A stretch of DNA of 64,000 nucleotides, from the NCBI RefSeq assembly GCF_003602275.1, contig NZ_QZVT01000001.1, positions 278,567 through 342,566 on the forward strand, given 5' to 3'. Within the stretch, counting starts at the first letter, position 1. Each line of letters starts with the position of its first letter. The stretch comes from Arthrobacter cheniae (GTDB lineage Bacteria; Actinomycetota; Actinomycetes; Actinomycetales; Micrococcaceae). The notes beneath the pieces are model-generated. The model did not search any database. It saw only the letters and a program-made list of their open reading frames with translations, and had not been told where the DNA came from. Below, piece by piece: positions 33,242 through 41,501 of this stretch. Both the position numbers and the translations under genes were made by a program.

Positions 33242-33585
33242 AGGTGCTTCACTCCCTCGCTCTTCGTGTAGTACGTCGCGTGGCGGTAGTCCTTGCCCTG
33301 GGGGGACTCGAAGAACTGGTCCTTGGCGTCGGGATCACTCGTGATGATCGACGTCGCCGGCACCACCCAGAGACTCACTCCCTCGTTGCGCCGTGTGTAC
33401 AGGTCACGGGCATTGCGCAACGCCATCTGGGCGTCGGGTGCGTGCAGCGAACCGGCGTGGACGTGCGAGAGTCCGCGTGACGACCTCACGAAGACTTCCC
33501 ACAGCGGCCAGGCCGCCCGCGGTTCCTGGGGGCCCGACGACGGTGCCTTCGCGCCGTCGTCGCCCGTGGTCGATCCGCCGGTCAC
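33238..33585 (-). CDS. paaB: Phenylacetyl-CoA epoxidase subunit PaaB
   Basis: 115 residues. After a variable N-terminus it shows WPLWEVFVRSSRGLSHVHAG and ALRNARDLYTRRNEGVSLWV, the compact PaaB fold that links PaaAC heterodimers. Start GTG lies one base after the paaA stop, and the stop overlaps paaC, so it is translated as part of the coupled operon. Confidence 0.95.
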   Translation of the reverse strand: MTGGSTTGDDGAKAPSSGPQEPRAAWPLWEVFVRSSRGLSHVHAGSLHAPDAQMALRNARDLYTRRNEGVSLWVVPATSIITSDPDAKDQFFESPQGKDYRHATYYTKSEGVKHL

Positions 33586-33586
33586 C

Positions 33587-34567
33587 CTATGCCGCCTGCG
33601 CGTGCTTCAGGGCCTGCTTCTCGGCGTAGGCCGCTGCGGCCTCACGGACCCAGGCGCCCTCCTCGTGGGCCTCGCGGCGTCGCTCCATGCGCTGCGCGTT
33701 GCAGGGGCCGCGACCGGCGAGGACTTCCTTGAACTCGTTCCAGTCGAGGGGTCCGTGCTCCCAGCGGCCGGTCTCCTCGTTGAAGCGGACCTCCTTGTTC
33801 GGGAGCTCGAGCCCGAGGGCCCTCACCTGCTCGACCATCATTCCCACGAAGCGTGAGCGGAGCTCGTCGTTGGAGAACCGCTTGATGTTCCACAGCATCG
33901 ACTGCTGGGAGTTGGGTGAGTCCTCGTCCGGGGGGCCGAACATCATGAGGGACGGCGCGTACCAGCGGTTGACGGCGTCCTGCGCCATGGCGCGCTGCTC
34001 GGGCGTGCCGTTGGCCAGTTCGAGCAGGATCTCGAAGCCCTGGCGCTGGTGGAAGGACTCCTCCTTGCAGATGCGGACCATCGCGCGCCCGTAGGGGCCG
34101 TAGGAGGCACGGCAGAGAGGAACCTGGTTGCAGATGGCAGCTCCGTCGACGAGCCAGCCGATGGCACCGATGTCGGCCCAGGTCAGGACGGGATAGTTGA
34201 AGATGCTCGAGTACCGGGCCTTGCCTGCGATGAGGTCCTCGGTCATCTTGTCCCGTGGCGTACCGAGGGTCTCCGCTGCGGAGTAGAGGTACAGACCGTG
34301 CCCCGCCTCGTCCTGCACCTTGGCCATCAGGACGGCCTTGCGCTTCAGGGACGGCGCACGGGTGATCCAGTTGGCCTCGGGCTGCATGCCGATGATCTCG
34401 GAGTGCGCGTGCTGGGAGATCTGGCGCGTCAGGGACTTGCGGTAGTCCGCCGGCATCCAGTCACGAGGTTCGATGCGGGAGTCCTGCGCGATGAGCTCGT
34501 TGAACTGCTGCTCTCCGGCGTCGTCGTGGTTCGCGCGGCTTCCCGCGTCAATCGCTGTAGTCGTCAT
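33587..34567 (-). CDS. paaA: Phenylacetyl-CoA epoxidase catalytic subunit PaaA
   Basis: 326 residues, the diiron oxygenase subunit that epoxidises the ring of phenylacetyl-CoA. Iron-binding Glu/His helices are visible: [20 protein letters not shown] (ExxH) and [18 protein letters not shown] (ExxxH). First gene of the operon; GAGG lies 7 bases before the ATG. The promoter carries a PaaR-type site overlapping its -10. The phenylacetate-CoA ligase gene (paaK) that makes the substrate is not in the window. Confidence 0.96.
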   Translation of the reverse strand: MTTTAIDAGSRANHDDAGEQQFNELIAQDSRIEPRDWMPADYRKSLTRQISQHAHSEIIGMQPEANWITRAPSLKRKAVLMAKVQDEAGHGLYLYSAAETLGTPRDKMTEDLIAGKARYSSIFNYPVLTWADIGAIGWLVDGAAICNQVPLCRASYGPYGRAMVRICKEESFHQRQGFEILLELANGTPEQRAMAQDAVNRWYAPSLMMFGPPDEDSPNSQQSMLWNIKRFSNDELRSRFVGMMVEQVRALGLELPNKEVRFNEETGRWEHGPLDWNEFKEVLAGRGPCNAQRMERRREAHEEGAWVREAAAAYAEKQALKHAQAA

Positions 34568-34601
34568 CGTGCTACCTCGCTCGTCTGGACACCCGGCTTA
34601 A

Positions 34602-34622
34602 TTACCGACCGTTCGTTCAGTA
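34602..34622 (-). promoter_or_regulatory. PaaR-type operator at the paaA promoter
   Basis: On the + strand, TACCGACCG (34603-34611) and CGTTCAGTA (34614-34622) form an imperfect inverted repeat around TT. On the coding strand it runs into GTAATT, a plausible -10, so binding would block the paaA promoter. It matches the sites at 34695 and 41364. Confidence 0.65.
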
Positions 34623-34694
34623 TAGGGAGCGTGTGGAGTGGCAGTCAACGCTCGACGTGTTCCCGGGTCGTGCTCGGCGGCGCCGGCGGCAACC

Positions 34695-34708
34695 CGACCG
34701 AACGGTCG
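34695..34708 (+). promoter_or_regulatory. PaaR-type operator at the paaR promoter
   Basis: CGACCG-AA-CGGTCG, a perfect 14-bp palindrome 15 bp before the paaR start. GAAAAT (34712-34717) directly after it is a likely -10, six bases before the ATG. The site would give autoregulation. Confidence 0.65.
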
Positions 34709-34723
34709 TGCGAAAATGACTTC

Positions 34724-35338
34724 ATGACTGCCACCGGAGCCCTGCCGACCCCCACCGCCCGCCGAGGACGGCCGGGGTACGACCAGCAGTCGGTCCTCGC
34801 AGTCGCAGTCACCGCATTCAACCGGTACGGGTACGAAGCCACGTCCATGGGGATGCTGGCCGAGGAACTGGGCATCAGCAAGTCGGCCATCTACCACCAT
34901 GTCCCCTCCAAGGGCGACCTCCTGCGACTCGCGCTGGACCACGCACTCGGGGGCCTCGAAGCCATCCTCGAGGACAGCCGGGCCGGTAGCGGCGCCGCCG
35001 ACGCCCGCCTGGAGTTCGTCCTCCGCGGCACCATCGCCGTCCTCACCGAGCGGCTGCCCTTCGTCACCCTGCTGCTGCGGCTGCGCGGCAACACGGAGGT
35101 GGAACGTGAGGCCCTGCAACGACGGCGGACCTTCGACCGCCAGATCGCGGCGCTCGTCGACGCCGCCCGCCACGAAGGCTCCATCCGTGATGACATCGAT
35201 CCCAGGACCACCACGCGGCTCATCTTCGGGACCATCAACTCGATCGTCGAGTGGTACCGGCCGGGGGGCCCGCTCACCGCGGACAAACTGGCTGATGACG
35301 TCATCCTGATGGTGTTCGACGGCCTGCACCTCCGCTAG
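34724..35338 (+). CDS. paaR: TetR-family regulator of phenylacetate catabolism (PaaR)
   Basis: 204 residues. The N-terminal TetR helix-turn-helix is clear: AVAVTAFNRYGYEATSMGML then AEELGISKSAIYHHVPSKGD. The C-terminal part is helical and would bind the inducer, by analogy phenylacetyl-CoA. Divergent from paaA with 156 bp between starts and operator copies at both promoters. ATG 34724 lies six bases after a -10-like GAAAAT, so the message may be leaderless; longer in-frame versions would run through the operators. Confidence 0.9.
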   Translation: MTATGALPTPTARRGRPGYDQQSVLAVAVTAFNRYGYEATSMGMLAEELGISKSAIYHHVPSKGDLLRLALDHALGGLEAILEDSRAGSGAADARLEFVLRGTIAVLTERLPFVTLLLRLRGNTEVEREALQRRRTFDRQIAALVDAARHEGSIRDDIDPRTTTRLIFGTINSIVEWYRPGGPLTADKLADDVILMVFDGLHLR

Positions 35339-35520
35339 CCTTTCCTGCGTCAGCCTCCGCCGCCTTCTTGGCCGCTTCTGCCCACTGAGTCCGTTGCCCG
35401 AGTGGGCATCCGTGATGATGCCCACTGACAATGCCGACTCACTGGGCACGACAGCGGGCAACTTGTCCACATATGTCGACCATCCGACGTGCGGAGCAGG
35501 TCAACCGCAAGTGTTACTGC

Positions 35521-36338
35521 ATGGACCCGATCAGTACCCTGAGGGCATTCGGCGGTGTGGCGCGTAGCAACGCTCTGATCCGCGCGGGCGTCAGCCCTGA
35601 TCAGCTCAAGCAAGCGCTGGACCAGCAGGAGGTGAGTCGTCCGATGCGTGGCGTTTATCGCCTGACCGAGTACGACAGCGACCTGTACGCGGCGACATGC
35701 GCACATGCTGAAATTGCGTGCATCAGCGCGGCGCGACGTCTTGGTCTGTGGGTCTTCCGCAACCCTTCGCTGATCCACGCGAGCGTCAATCACGGTCGAG
35801 GCCTGGACGCCAGGTTCCGTGTACACCGCTCGGAAGAACCCCTTACGCCGCTGCTGATCTGCCTTCAATCCGCACGCTGCCTCCCCGAACTCGACGCACT
35901 GTGCATCGTAGAGTCCGCAGTCGTCCTCAAGCATGTTGCTCTCGACCCGTTGCGGAGAGCGGTGGAAGGACAAAGGGACGCCCGCCTCCGGACGATGGTC
36001 GGTCTCGTCGATCCGCATTCGCAATCCATCATCGAGACCATCGCCAGGTATCACTTACGAACGGCTGGCTTCAGCACACAGTCGCAGGTCCACGTGCCGG
36101 GCGTAGGCCGTCTTGACCTGTCGTCGACGGCATACTCGGTATCGAAGCGGACGGGCGGAAGTACCACAGTGACCGGCGCGAGTTCGAGGAGGACCGCCGA
36201 CGCTGGAACCTGCTCACGATGCGCGGCATCCCCGTCCTCCGCGTAACCCATGCTCTGCTCACCAGGGAACCGGAGCAATTCCTGGCGCTCGTCCGGGCAG
36301 CAGTAGCTTCGCATCAACCCACCAAGGGGCAGACGTAA
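35521..36338 (+). pseudogene. AbiEi-like/DUF559 protein, frameshifted
   Basis: From ATG 35521 an AbiEi-type N-terminal region (STLRAFGGVARSNALIRAGV, MRGVYRL) leads into a DUF559 vsr-like endonuclease domain. At about 36120 the reading moves to another frame: adding one base after CTG restores VDGILGIEADGRKYHSDRRE and RGIPVLRVTHALLT, ending at TAA 36336-36338, for about 272 residues. So a single-base deletion (or an assembly error) splits it. The E-x-D and RKYH residues of the nuclease site lie after the break, so the gene as it stands encodes no nuclease. It sits between the two halves of the paa cluster and looks inserted there. Confidence 0.75.
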
Positions 36339-36355
36339 CTTCCAATCGGCTCCCG

Positions 36356-38443
36356 CTACTTCTGCACGAGGGTCAGGACGTCGTAGGTCGCGACGATCTC
36401 GTCATCCTGGTTGTGCAGGACGGCGTCCCATGCCACCTCGCCGTACTCGTCCGTCTCCCGCGGCGTGATGCGCTTGGCCGTCAGCGTGACGCGGATGGAA
36501 TCACCTGCCGCGACCGGCGTGATGAAGCGGAGATTCTCGAGTCCGTAGTTTGCGAGCACCGGCCCCGGCTCGGGATCCACGAAAAGACCGGCGCCCCACG
36601 AGAGCAGCAGGTAGCCGTGCGCCACGATGCCCGGGAAGAACGGGTTGGCTGCGGCAGCGTCCTCGTTGGTGTGCGCGTAGAACGTGTCGCCGGTCGTCTC
36701 GGCGAACGCGCTGATGTCCTCCAGCGTCACCTGGCGCAACTCGGACCGTACGCTGTCGCCGATGAGCAGCGCCGAGAGGTCCTTACGGAAGGGGTGGATG
36801 TCGCCGAACCGGCGGTCCGCACCCGTGTGCCACTCCCCCGTGATGCTCGTGAGCATGTTCGGGGAGCCCTGCACGGCTGTGCGCTGCATGTGGTGCAGGA
36901 CCGAGCGCATGCCGCCCAGTTCCTCGCCACCGCCGGCACGCCCGGGTCCTCCGTGCACGAGGTGCGGGACGGGCGATCCGTGTCCGGTCGACGACCTCGC
37001 GTCCTCCCGGTTGAGGATGAGCACGCGCCCGTGGTGCGCGGCGATGCCGAGGACCAGTTCCTGCGCCACTACCGGGTCATTGGTGCAGACCGTGGCCACC
37101 AGGGAACCGGAGCCGAGGGCTGCGAGGCGGATGGCGTGCTGGATGTCGTCGTACCCGATGACGGAGGCCACCGGCCCGAAGGCCTCGACCGAGTGCAGGG
37201 CGCCGGCCTCGACGTCCTTCCAGGTCAGCAGCACGGGCTCCATGAACGCCCCGTCCGGCGCCTTGCCGGAGGTGTTGTCGGCGAGGACGACGTCGGGCGC
37301 ATCAAGTGATCCGAAGGCGAGGGAGGCGCCACCGGCGAGGAGTTCGCGCACCGCCCCCTGGACTCCTTCGAGCTGCGCGAGCGAAGCGAGAGCGCCCATC
37401 GTCACACTCTCGGCGCGGGGGTCCCCGAGCGTGACGCGCTCGCGGATCCGGTCACCGGCGGCGCGGACGACGTCGTCGACCAGCGCGCTCGGCACGATGG
37501 AGCGGCGGATGCTCGTGCACTTCTGGCCCGCCTTCACCGTGATCTCCGTGACCAGGGACTTCACGAAGGCGTCGAATTCGGGGGTGCCGGGGACCGCATC
37601 GGGACCGAGGATCGCGGCATTCAGCGAATCCGTCTCGCACGTGAAGCGCACGCCGCCCCGGGAGATGGACGGGTGCGACTTCAGGTGGTTCGCTGTCGAC
37701 GCCGAGCCCGTGAAGGACAGGAGGTCCCGGTAGTCCAGATGGTCGAGGATGTCGCGGGCCGGGCCGGAGATGAGTTGCAGCGACCCGGCGGGCAGGATAG
37801 CGGAGCCGATGATCAGCTTCACCACGGCGGCCGTCAGGAAACCGGTGGGTGTTGCCGGCTTGACGATCGTGGGGACGCCTGCGAGGAACGCGGGCGCAAG
37901 CTTCTCGAGCATTCCCCATACGGGGAAGTTGAAGGCGTTGATCTGCACGGCGACGCCGGGGATGCGCGTATGGATGTGGGTGCCGAGGAAGGAGCCGTCC
38001 TTGGAGAGCACCTCGGGCGGACCGTCGACGATCACGTGCGAGTTCGGCAGCTCGCGCCGCCCCTTCGAGCCGAAGGTGAAGAGAACGCCGATGCCGCCGT
38101 CGATGTCCACCATCGAGTCGATCTTCGTGGCGCCGGTCTTCGCCGACAGTTCGTAGAGCGGTTCGCGGTGCGCCGTGAGGTACTGCGCGAGCTCCTTGAG
38201 CTTCAGGGCGCGTTCGTGGAAGGTGAAGCGGCCCAGCTCCGCCTGCCCCGTGACCCGTGCGAAGCCGATGGCGGAGGCGGTGTCGATGCCCGCCGTGCTG
38301 ACGATGGCGAGTTCCTCGCCGGTGCTGGCGTCGCGGACCACCGTGCCGTCACCGTCCGCTGCTGTCCGGTCGGGGGTCCACCAGGCCTCCTCGATGAAGC
38401 TGGGGACGACGTCGATCTGTACTCGTTCCGGGGCGGTTGTCAT
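36356..38443 (-). CDS. paaZ: Bifunctional aldehyde dehydrogenase/enoyl-CoA hydratase PaaZ
   Basis: 695 residues. The N-terminal aldehyde dehydrogenase domain (about 1-520) has the catalytic Glu in TCETDSLNAAIL and Cys in KAGQKCTSIRRS. The C-terminal MaoC-like hydratase domain has DTFYAHTNEDAAAANPFFPG and IVAHGYLLLSWGAG. PaaZ hydrolyses the oxepin-CoA ring and oxidises the resulting aldehyde. ATG 38443 overlaps the stop of paaH (ATGA). Last gene of the paaJ-F-H-Z operon. Confidence 0.95.
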   Translation of the reverse strand: MTTAPERVQIDVVPSFIEEAWWTPDRTAADGDGTVVRDASTGEELAIVSTAGIDTASAIGFARVTGQAELGRFTFHERALKLKELAQYLTAHREPLYELSAKTGATKIDSMVDIDGGIGVLFTFGSKGRRELPNSHVIVDGPPEVLSKDGSFLGTHIHTRIPGVAVQINAFNFPVWGMLEKLAPAFLAGVPTIVKPATPTGFLTAAVVKLIIGSAILPAGSLQLISGPARDILDHLDYRDLLSFTGSASTANHLKSHPSISRGGVRFTCETDSLNAAILGPDAVPGTPEFDAFVKSLVTEITVKAGQKCTSIRRSIVPSALVDDVVRAAGDRIRERVTLGDPRAESVTMGALASLAQLEGVQGAVRELLAGGASLAFGSLDAPDVVLADNTSGKAPDGAFMEPVLLTWKDVEAGALHSVEAFGPVASVIGYDDIQHAIRLAALGSGSLVATVCTNDPVVAQELVLGIAAHHGRVLILNREDARSSTGHGSPVPHLVHGGPGRAGGGEELGGMRSVLHHMQRTAVQGSPNMLTSITGEWHTGADRRFGDIHPFRKDLSALLIGDSVRSELRQVTLEDISAFAETTGDTFYAHTNEDAAAANPFFPGIVAHGYLLLSWGAGLFVDPEPGPVLANYGLENLRFITPVAAGDSIRVTLTAKRITPRETDEYGEVAWDAVLHNQDDEIVATYDVLTLVQK

Positions 38444-39366
38444 GTCCGCTCGCCTTTCACTGGTTCTGCCGGGGATGCGTGTGGAGCGCTGGAGGGGACG
38501 GGCGACGGCGGTGCGTCCTCCCAGTCGAAGAAGCCGCGGCCGCTCTTGCGTCCGAGATGGCCCTGCGCCACCTTCTCGCGCAGGATGGCGGGCGGCGCGA
38601 AACGCGGACCGAGCGTCGATGCGAGGTACTCGGCGATCCCGAGCCGCACGTCGAGCCCCACCAGGTCCGTGGTGCGCAGCGGCCCGACGGGGTGCCTGTA
38701 ACCGAGGACCATCGCGGCGTCGATGTCCTCCGCCGTCGCCACTCCTTCCTCGAGCATCCGCATGGCCTCGAGCGCGATGGCCACGCCGAGCCGGGAACTT
38801 GCGAAGCCGGGGGTGTCCCGCACGACGACGGGCGTCTTGCCGAGCACCGCCACCCATGTGCGCGTGGCTGCTTCGAGGTCGGGGGACGTCTGCGCTCCGA
38901 GGACCACCTCGATCAGGGTGGATGCCGGGACCGGGTTGAAGAAGTGGAGTCCGCAGAACCGCTCGGGCCGCTGGAGGGCGTCGGCGAGCGCGTCGACGGA
39001 GAGGGACGAGGTGTTCGTCGCCAGCCAGGCGTCGGCAGCCAGCACGTCCTCCACCGCCCGCAGCGCCTGCCTCTTCAGGGCGAGGTCCTCCGGCACCGCC
39101 TCGATGACGAGCGCGCAGGGGGCGAAGGCTGCGTAATCGGTCGACACGGAGACGCGCGCGGCCAGGGCGGCGATGTCCTCCGCCGTCGTGCCTCGCTCCA
39201 CGCTGCGGGCCAGGGCCTGCGTCACGCGGACCATCCCGGCATCCGCGGCGGTTTCATCACGTTCGACGACGACGACGTCGGATCCGGCGAGGCAGAAGGC
39301 GTGGGCGATGCCGGCTCCCATGCGGCCGCCGCCGAGCACGCCGACCCGGGTAGGAACGCTGCTCAT
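38440..39366 (-). CDS. paaH: 3-hydroxyacyl-CoA dehydrogenase (PaaH-like)
   Basis: 308 residues. The N-terminal NAD loop is VGVLGGGRMGAGIAHAFCLA. TNTSSLSVDAL, RFCGLHFFNPVP and RDTPGFASSRL are the signatures of the FadB/HBDH dehydrogenase core. It oxidises 3-hydroxyadipyl-CoA in phenylacetate breakdown. Coupled by ATGA overlaps to the hydratase gene before it and to paaZ after it. The C-terminal tail beyond GRGFFDWED is a variable Pro/Ser extension. Confidence 0.92.
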   Translation of the reverse strand: MSSVPTRVGVLGGGRMGAGIAHAFCLAGSDVVVVERDETAADAGMVRVTQALARSVERGTTAEDIAALAARVSVSTDYAAFAPCALVIEAVPEDLALKRQALRAVEDVLAADAWLATNTSSLSVDALADALQRPERFCGLHFFNPVPASTLIEVVLGAQTSPDLEAATRTWVAVLGKTPVVVRDTPGFASSRLGVAIALEAMRMLEEGVATAEDIDAAMVLGYRHPVGPLRTTDLVGLDVRLGIAEYLASTLGPRFAPPAILREKVAQGHLGRKSGRGFFDWEDAPPSPVPSSAPHASPAEPVKGERT

Positions 39367-40103
39367 GACTCCTTCTTCCTGTCCAGGAACCGCTGCATGC
39401 GGTCGAACTTCGCCTCGGACTCGAACAGGATGGCCTGGGCCAGCTGGTCGATCATGGGGTGCGCCTCCCGGGGTGCGTGGAACACGCTCTTGGTGATGCG
39501 GACGGCCAGCGGGTCCTGCCTCCCGATGCGGTCGGCGAGGGCGTGTGCCGCCTGGAGGAGGTCCTCCGGTGCGTGGATCGCGGTGATCAGCTTCGCCTCG
39601 AGGGCTTCCTCCGCGTTCAGGATGCGTCCGGCGAGGAGGATCTCCTTCGCGAGCGGCTCTCCCACCAGTTCCTTCAACCGCCAGGTGGCTCCGGCCGCGG
39701 GCATGATGCCGAGGCCCGTCTCGGGGTTGCCGATCGTCAGGCGCGGCGTGCCGATGCGGAAGTCCGCCGCGAAGGCGAGCTCCGCGCCGCCGCCGAGGGC
39801 GTACCCGTCGAGCGCCGCGATGACGGGCATGGGAAGGGCCGCTATGCGCGCGAAGAGCGTCGAGTTGATGCCCGCGAGGGCGTCGTCGCGCCGGCGCTGA
39901 CGCAACTCGGCGATGTCGGCTCCCGAGGCGAAGACGCCGCCGGATCCGATGAGGATCAGCGTCTGCGGTTTCTCCTCGAGATCGCCGCACACGAGATGCA
40001 GCTCCTCGACCATCCGGCGGTCGATCGCATTGCGCACCTCCGGCCTGTGCAGTTCGACGACGACTCGGTCCTCACCACCCGTGATGTTCAGGGCGCCGGG
40101 CAT
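39363..40103 (-). CDS. paaF: Enoyl-CoA hydratase (PaaF-like)
   Basis: 246 residues. The crotonase oxyanion segments are LIGSGGVFASGADIAEL and ALDGYALGGGAELAFAADF; the two Glu used by hydratases lie in ALGGGAELA and GNPETGLGIMP. Position between the thiolase and the hydroxyacyl-CoA dehydrogenase argues for 2,3-dehydroadipyl-CoA hydration. ATG 40103 overlaps the thiolase stop (TGATG); the longer frame lies inside the thiolase gene. Confidence 0.9.
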   Translation of the reverse strand: MPGALNITGGEDRVVVELHRPEVRNAIDRRMVEELHLVCGDLEEKPQTLILIGSGGVFASGADIAELRQRRRDDALAGINSTLFARIAALPMPVIAALDGYALGGGAELAFAADFRIGTPRLTIGNPETGLGIMPAAGATWRLKELVGEPLAKEILLAGRILNAEEALEAKLITAIHAPEDLLQAAHALADRIGRQDPLAVRITKSVFHAPREAHPMIDQLAQAILFESEAKFDRMQRFLDRKKES

Positions 40104-41311
40104 CAGACGGCCTCGACCAGCATGGCCGTACCCTGGCCCACGCCGACGCACATCGTTGCGAGTCCGATCCGACGGGATGATCCGGAGAGCTCCCGCTCGA
40201 GCCGACCCAGCAGGGTGACGGCGATGCGGGATCCGGAGGAGCCGAGCGGGTGTCCGAAGGCGATCGCGCCACCGTCGCGGTTCACGATCTCCTCGTCGAG
40301 TCCCAGCCGCCGGATGCACGCGAGGGACTGCGTGGCGAAGGCCTCATTGAGCTCGACCGCTCCGAGGTCGGCGATGGAGAGGCCCGTCCGCCCGAGGACC
40401 TTCTGTGTGGCGGGAACCGGGCCGCTGCCCATGATCTCGGGAGGCACTCCAGCGGAGGCACCGTCGAGGATCCGGGCCCGCGGGGTCAGGCCGTAACGCC
40501 TGATCGCCGCCTCCGACGCCACGATCACCGCGGAGGCGCCGTCGTTGAGCGAGCTCGAGTTGCCCGCGGTGACGATCCCGTCCGTCCGGACGACGGAACG
40601 GAGCTTCCCGAGCACATCGAGGGTGGTGTCGGCACGCGGTCCCTCGTCCGTGTCCACGGAGAAGGACGTCCGCCCCTTGTTCACCTGGACGGGCACGATC
40701 TCGTCGTCGAACCGTCCCGCCTCCATGGCTGCCACCGCGCGCTGGTGCGAGCGGAGCGCGAAGGCATCGGCGTCGTCGCGCGTGATGCCGTCGAGGGCTG
40801 CGAGTTCCTCCGCCGTCTCGGGCATCGAGTAGGTGGTCTTGTCGCGGGCGGCGAGCAGGGGGTTGGTGAAGCGCCAGCCGATGGAGGTGTCGAATACCGC
40901 ACCCGGCTTCGCGAAGGCCTTGTCCGGCTTCTCCATGACCCAGGGCGCACGGCTCATGGATTCGACACCACCGGCGATGACGATGTCCGCGGCTCCCGCC
41001 TTGACCATGTGGGACGCCATGATGATGGCGGAGAGTCCGGACGCGCAGAGGCGGTTGACCGTGATGCCGGGGACGGTATCGGGGAAGCCGGCGAGCAGGG
41101 CAGCGAGCCGCGCGACGTTCCGGTTCTCCTCACCTGCACCGTTCGCATTGCCCAGGATCACCTCGTCGACGGTGGCCGGGTCCACGCCTGCACGCTGCAC
41201 GACGGCGGAGAGCACGAGGGCCGCCAGATCGTCGGGGCGGACGCTGGAGAGCGCTCCACCGTAGCGGCCGACAGGGGTGCGGACGCCTCCCACCAGGAAA
41301 GCCTCGGACAT
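40103..41311 (-). CDS. paaJ: Acetyl-CoA acyltransferase, thiolase (PaaJ/PcaF-like)
   Basis: 402 residues. Catalytic Cys is in NRLCASGLSAIIMA; NEAFATQSLA, GGAIAFGHPLGSSG and TMCVGVGQGTA complete the thiolase active site. It cleaves 3-oxoadipyl-CoA and 3-oxo-dehydrosuberyl-CoA to acetyl-CoA and a shortened acyl-CoA. First gene of the second paa operon; ATG 41311, with a PaaR-type operator 53 bp upstream. The divergent oligopeptidase gene starts about 190 bp away. Confidence 0.93.
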   Translation of the reverse strand: MSEAFLVGGVRTPVGRYGGALSSVRPDDLAALVLSAVVQRAGVDPATVDEVILGNANGAGEENRNVARLAALLAGFPDTVPGITVNRLCASGLSAIIMASHMVKAGAADIVIAGGVESMSRAPWVMEKPDKAFAKPGAVFDTSIGWRFTNPLLAARDKTTYSMPETAEELAALDGITRDDADAFALRSHQRAVAAMEAGRFDDEIVPVQVNKGRTSFSVDTDEGPRADTTLDVLGKLRSVVRTDGIVTAGNSSSLNDGASAVIVASEAAIRRYGLTPRARILDGASAGVPPEIMGSGPVPATQKVLGRTGLSIADLGAVELNEAFATQSLACIRRLGLDEEIVNRDGGAIAFGHPLGSSGSRIAVTLLGRLERELSGSSRRIGLATMCVGVGQGTAMLVEAV

Positions 41312-41363
41312 CGTCGTCTCCCTTGTCGTCGTGGACCTGCGTCGTCGTGGACCTGGCGGCGAA

Positions 41364-41385
41364 TTACTGAACGTTCGTTCTGTAA
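41364..41385 (-). promoter_or_regulatory. PaaR-type operator at the paaJ promoter
   Basis: TTACTGAACG (41364-41373) and CGTTCTGTAA (41376-41385) form an inverted repeat around TT with one mismatch, the most symmetric of the three sites. On the coding strand it ends in GTAATT just as the paaA site does. It links this operon to PaaR. Confidence 0.65.
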
Positions 41386-41501
41386 AGGCCTTCTCCACAA
41401 TTGCACGCCCGTCCGGCACGGTCAACCGGAGGCCGCCGCGAGGACACAGTCGGGGTGGGCCGGTCGGTCGGGCCCGGACCCGCAGTGGCAAGATGGAAGC
41501 C

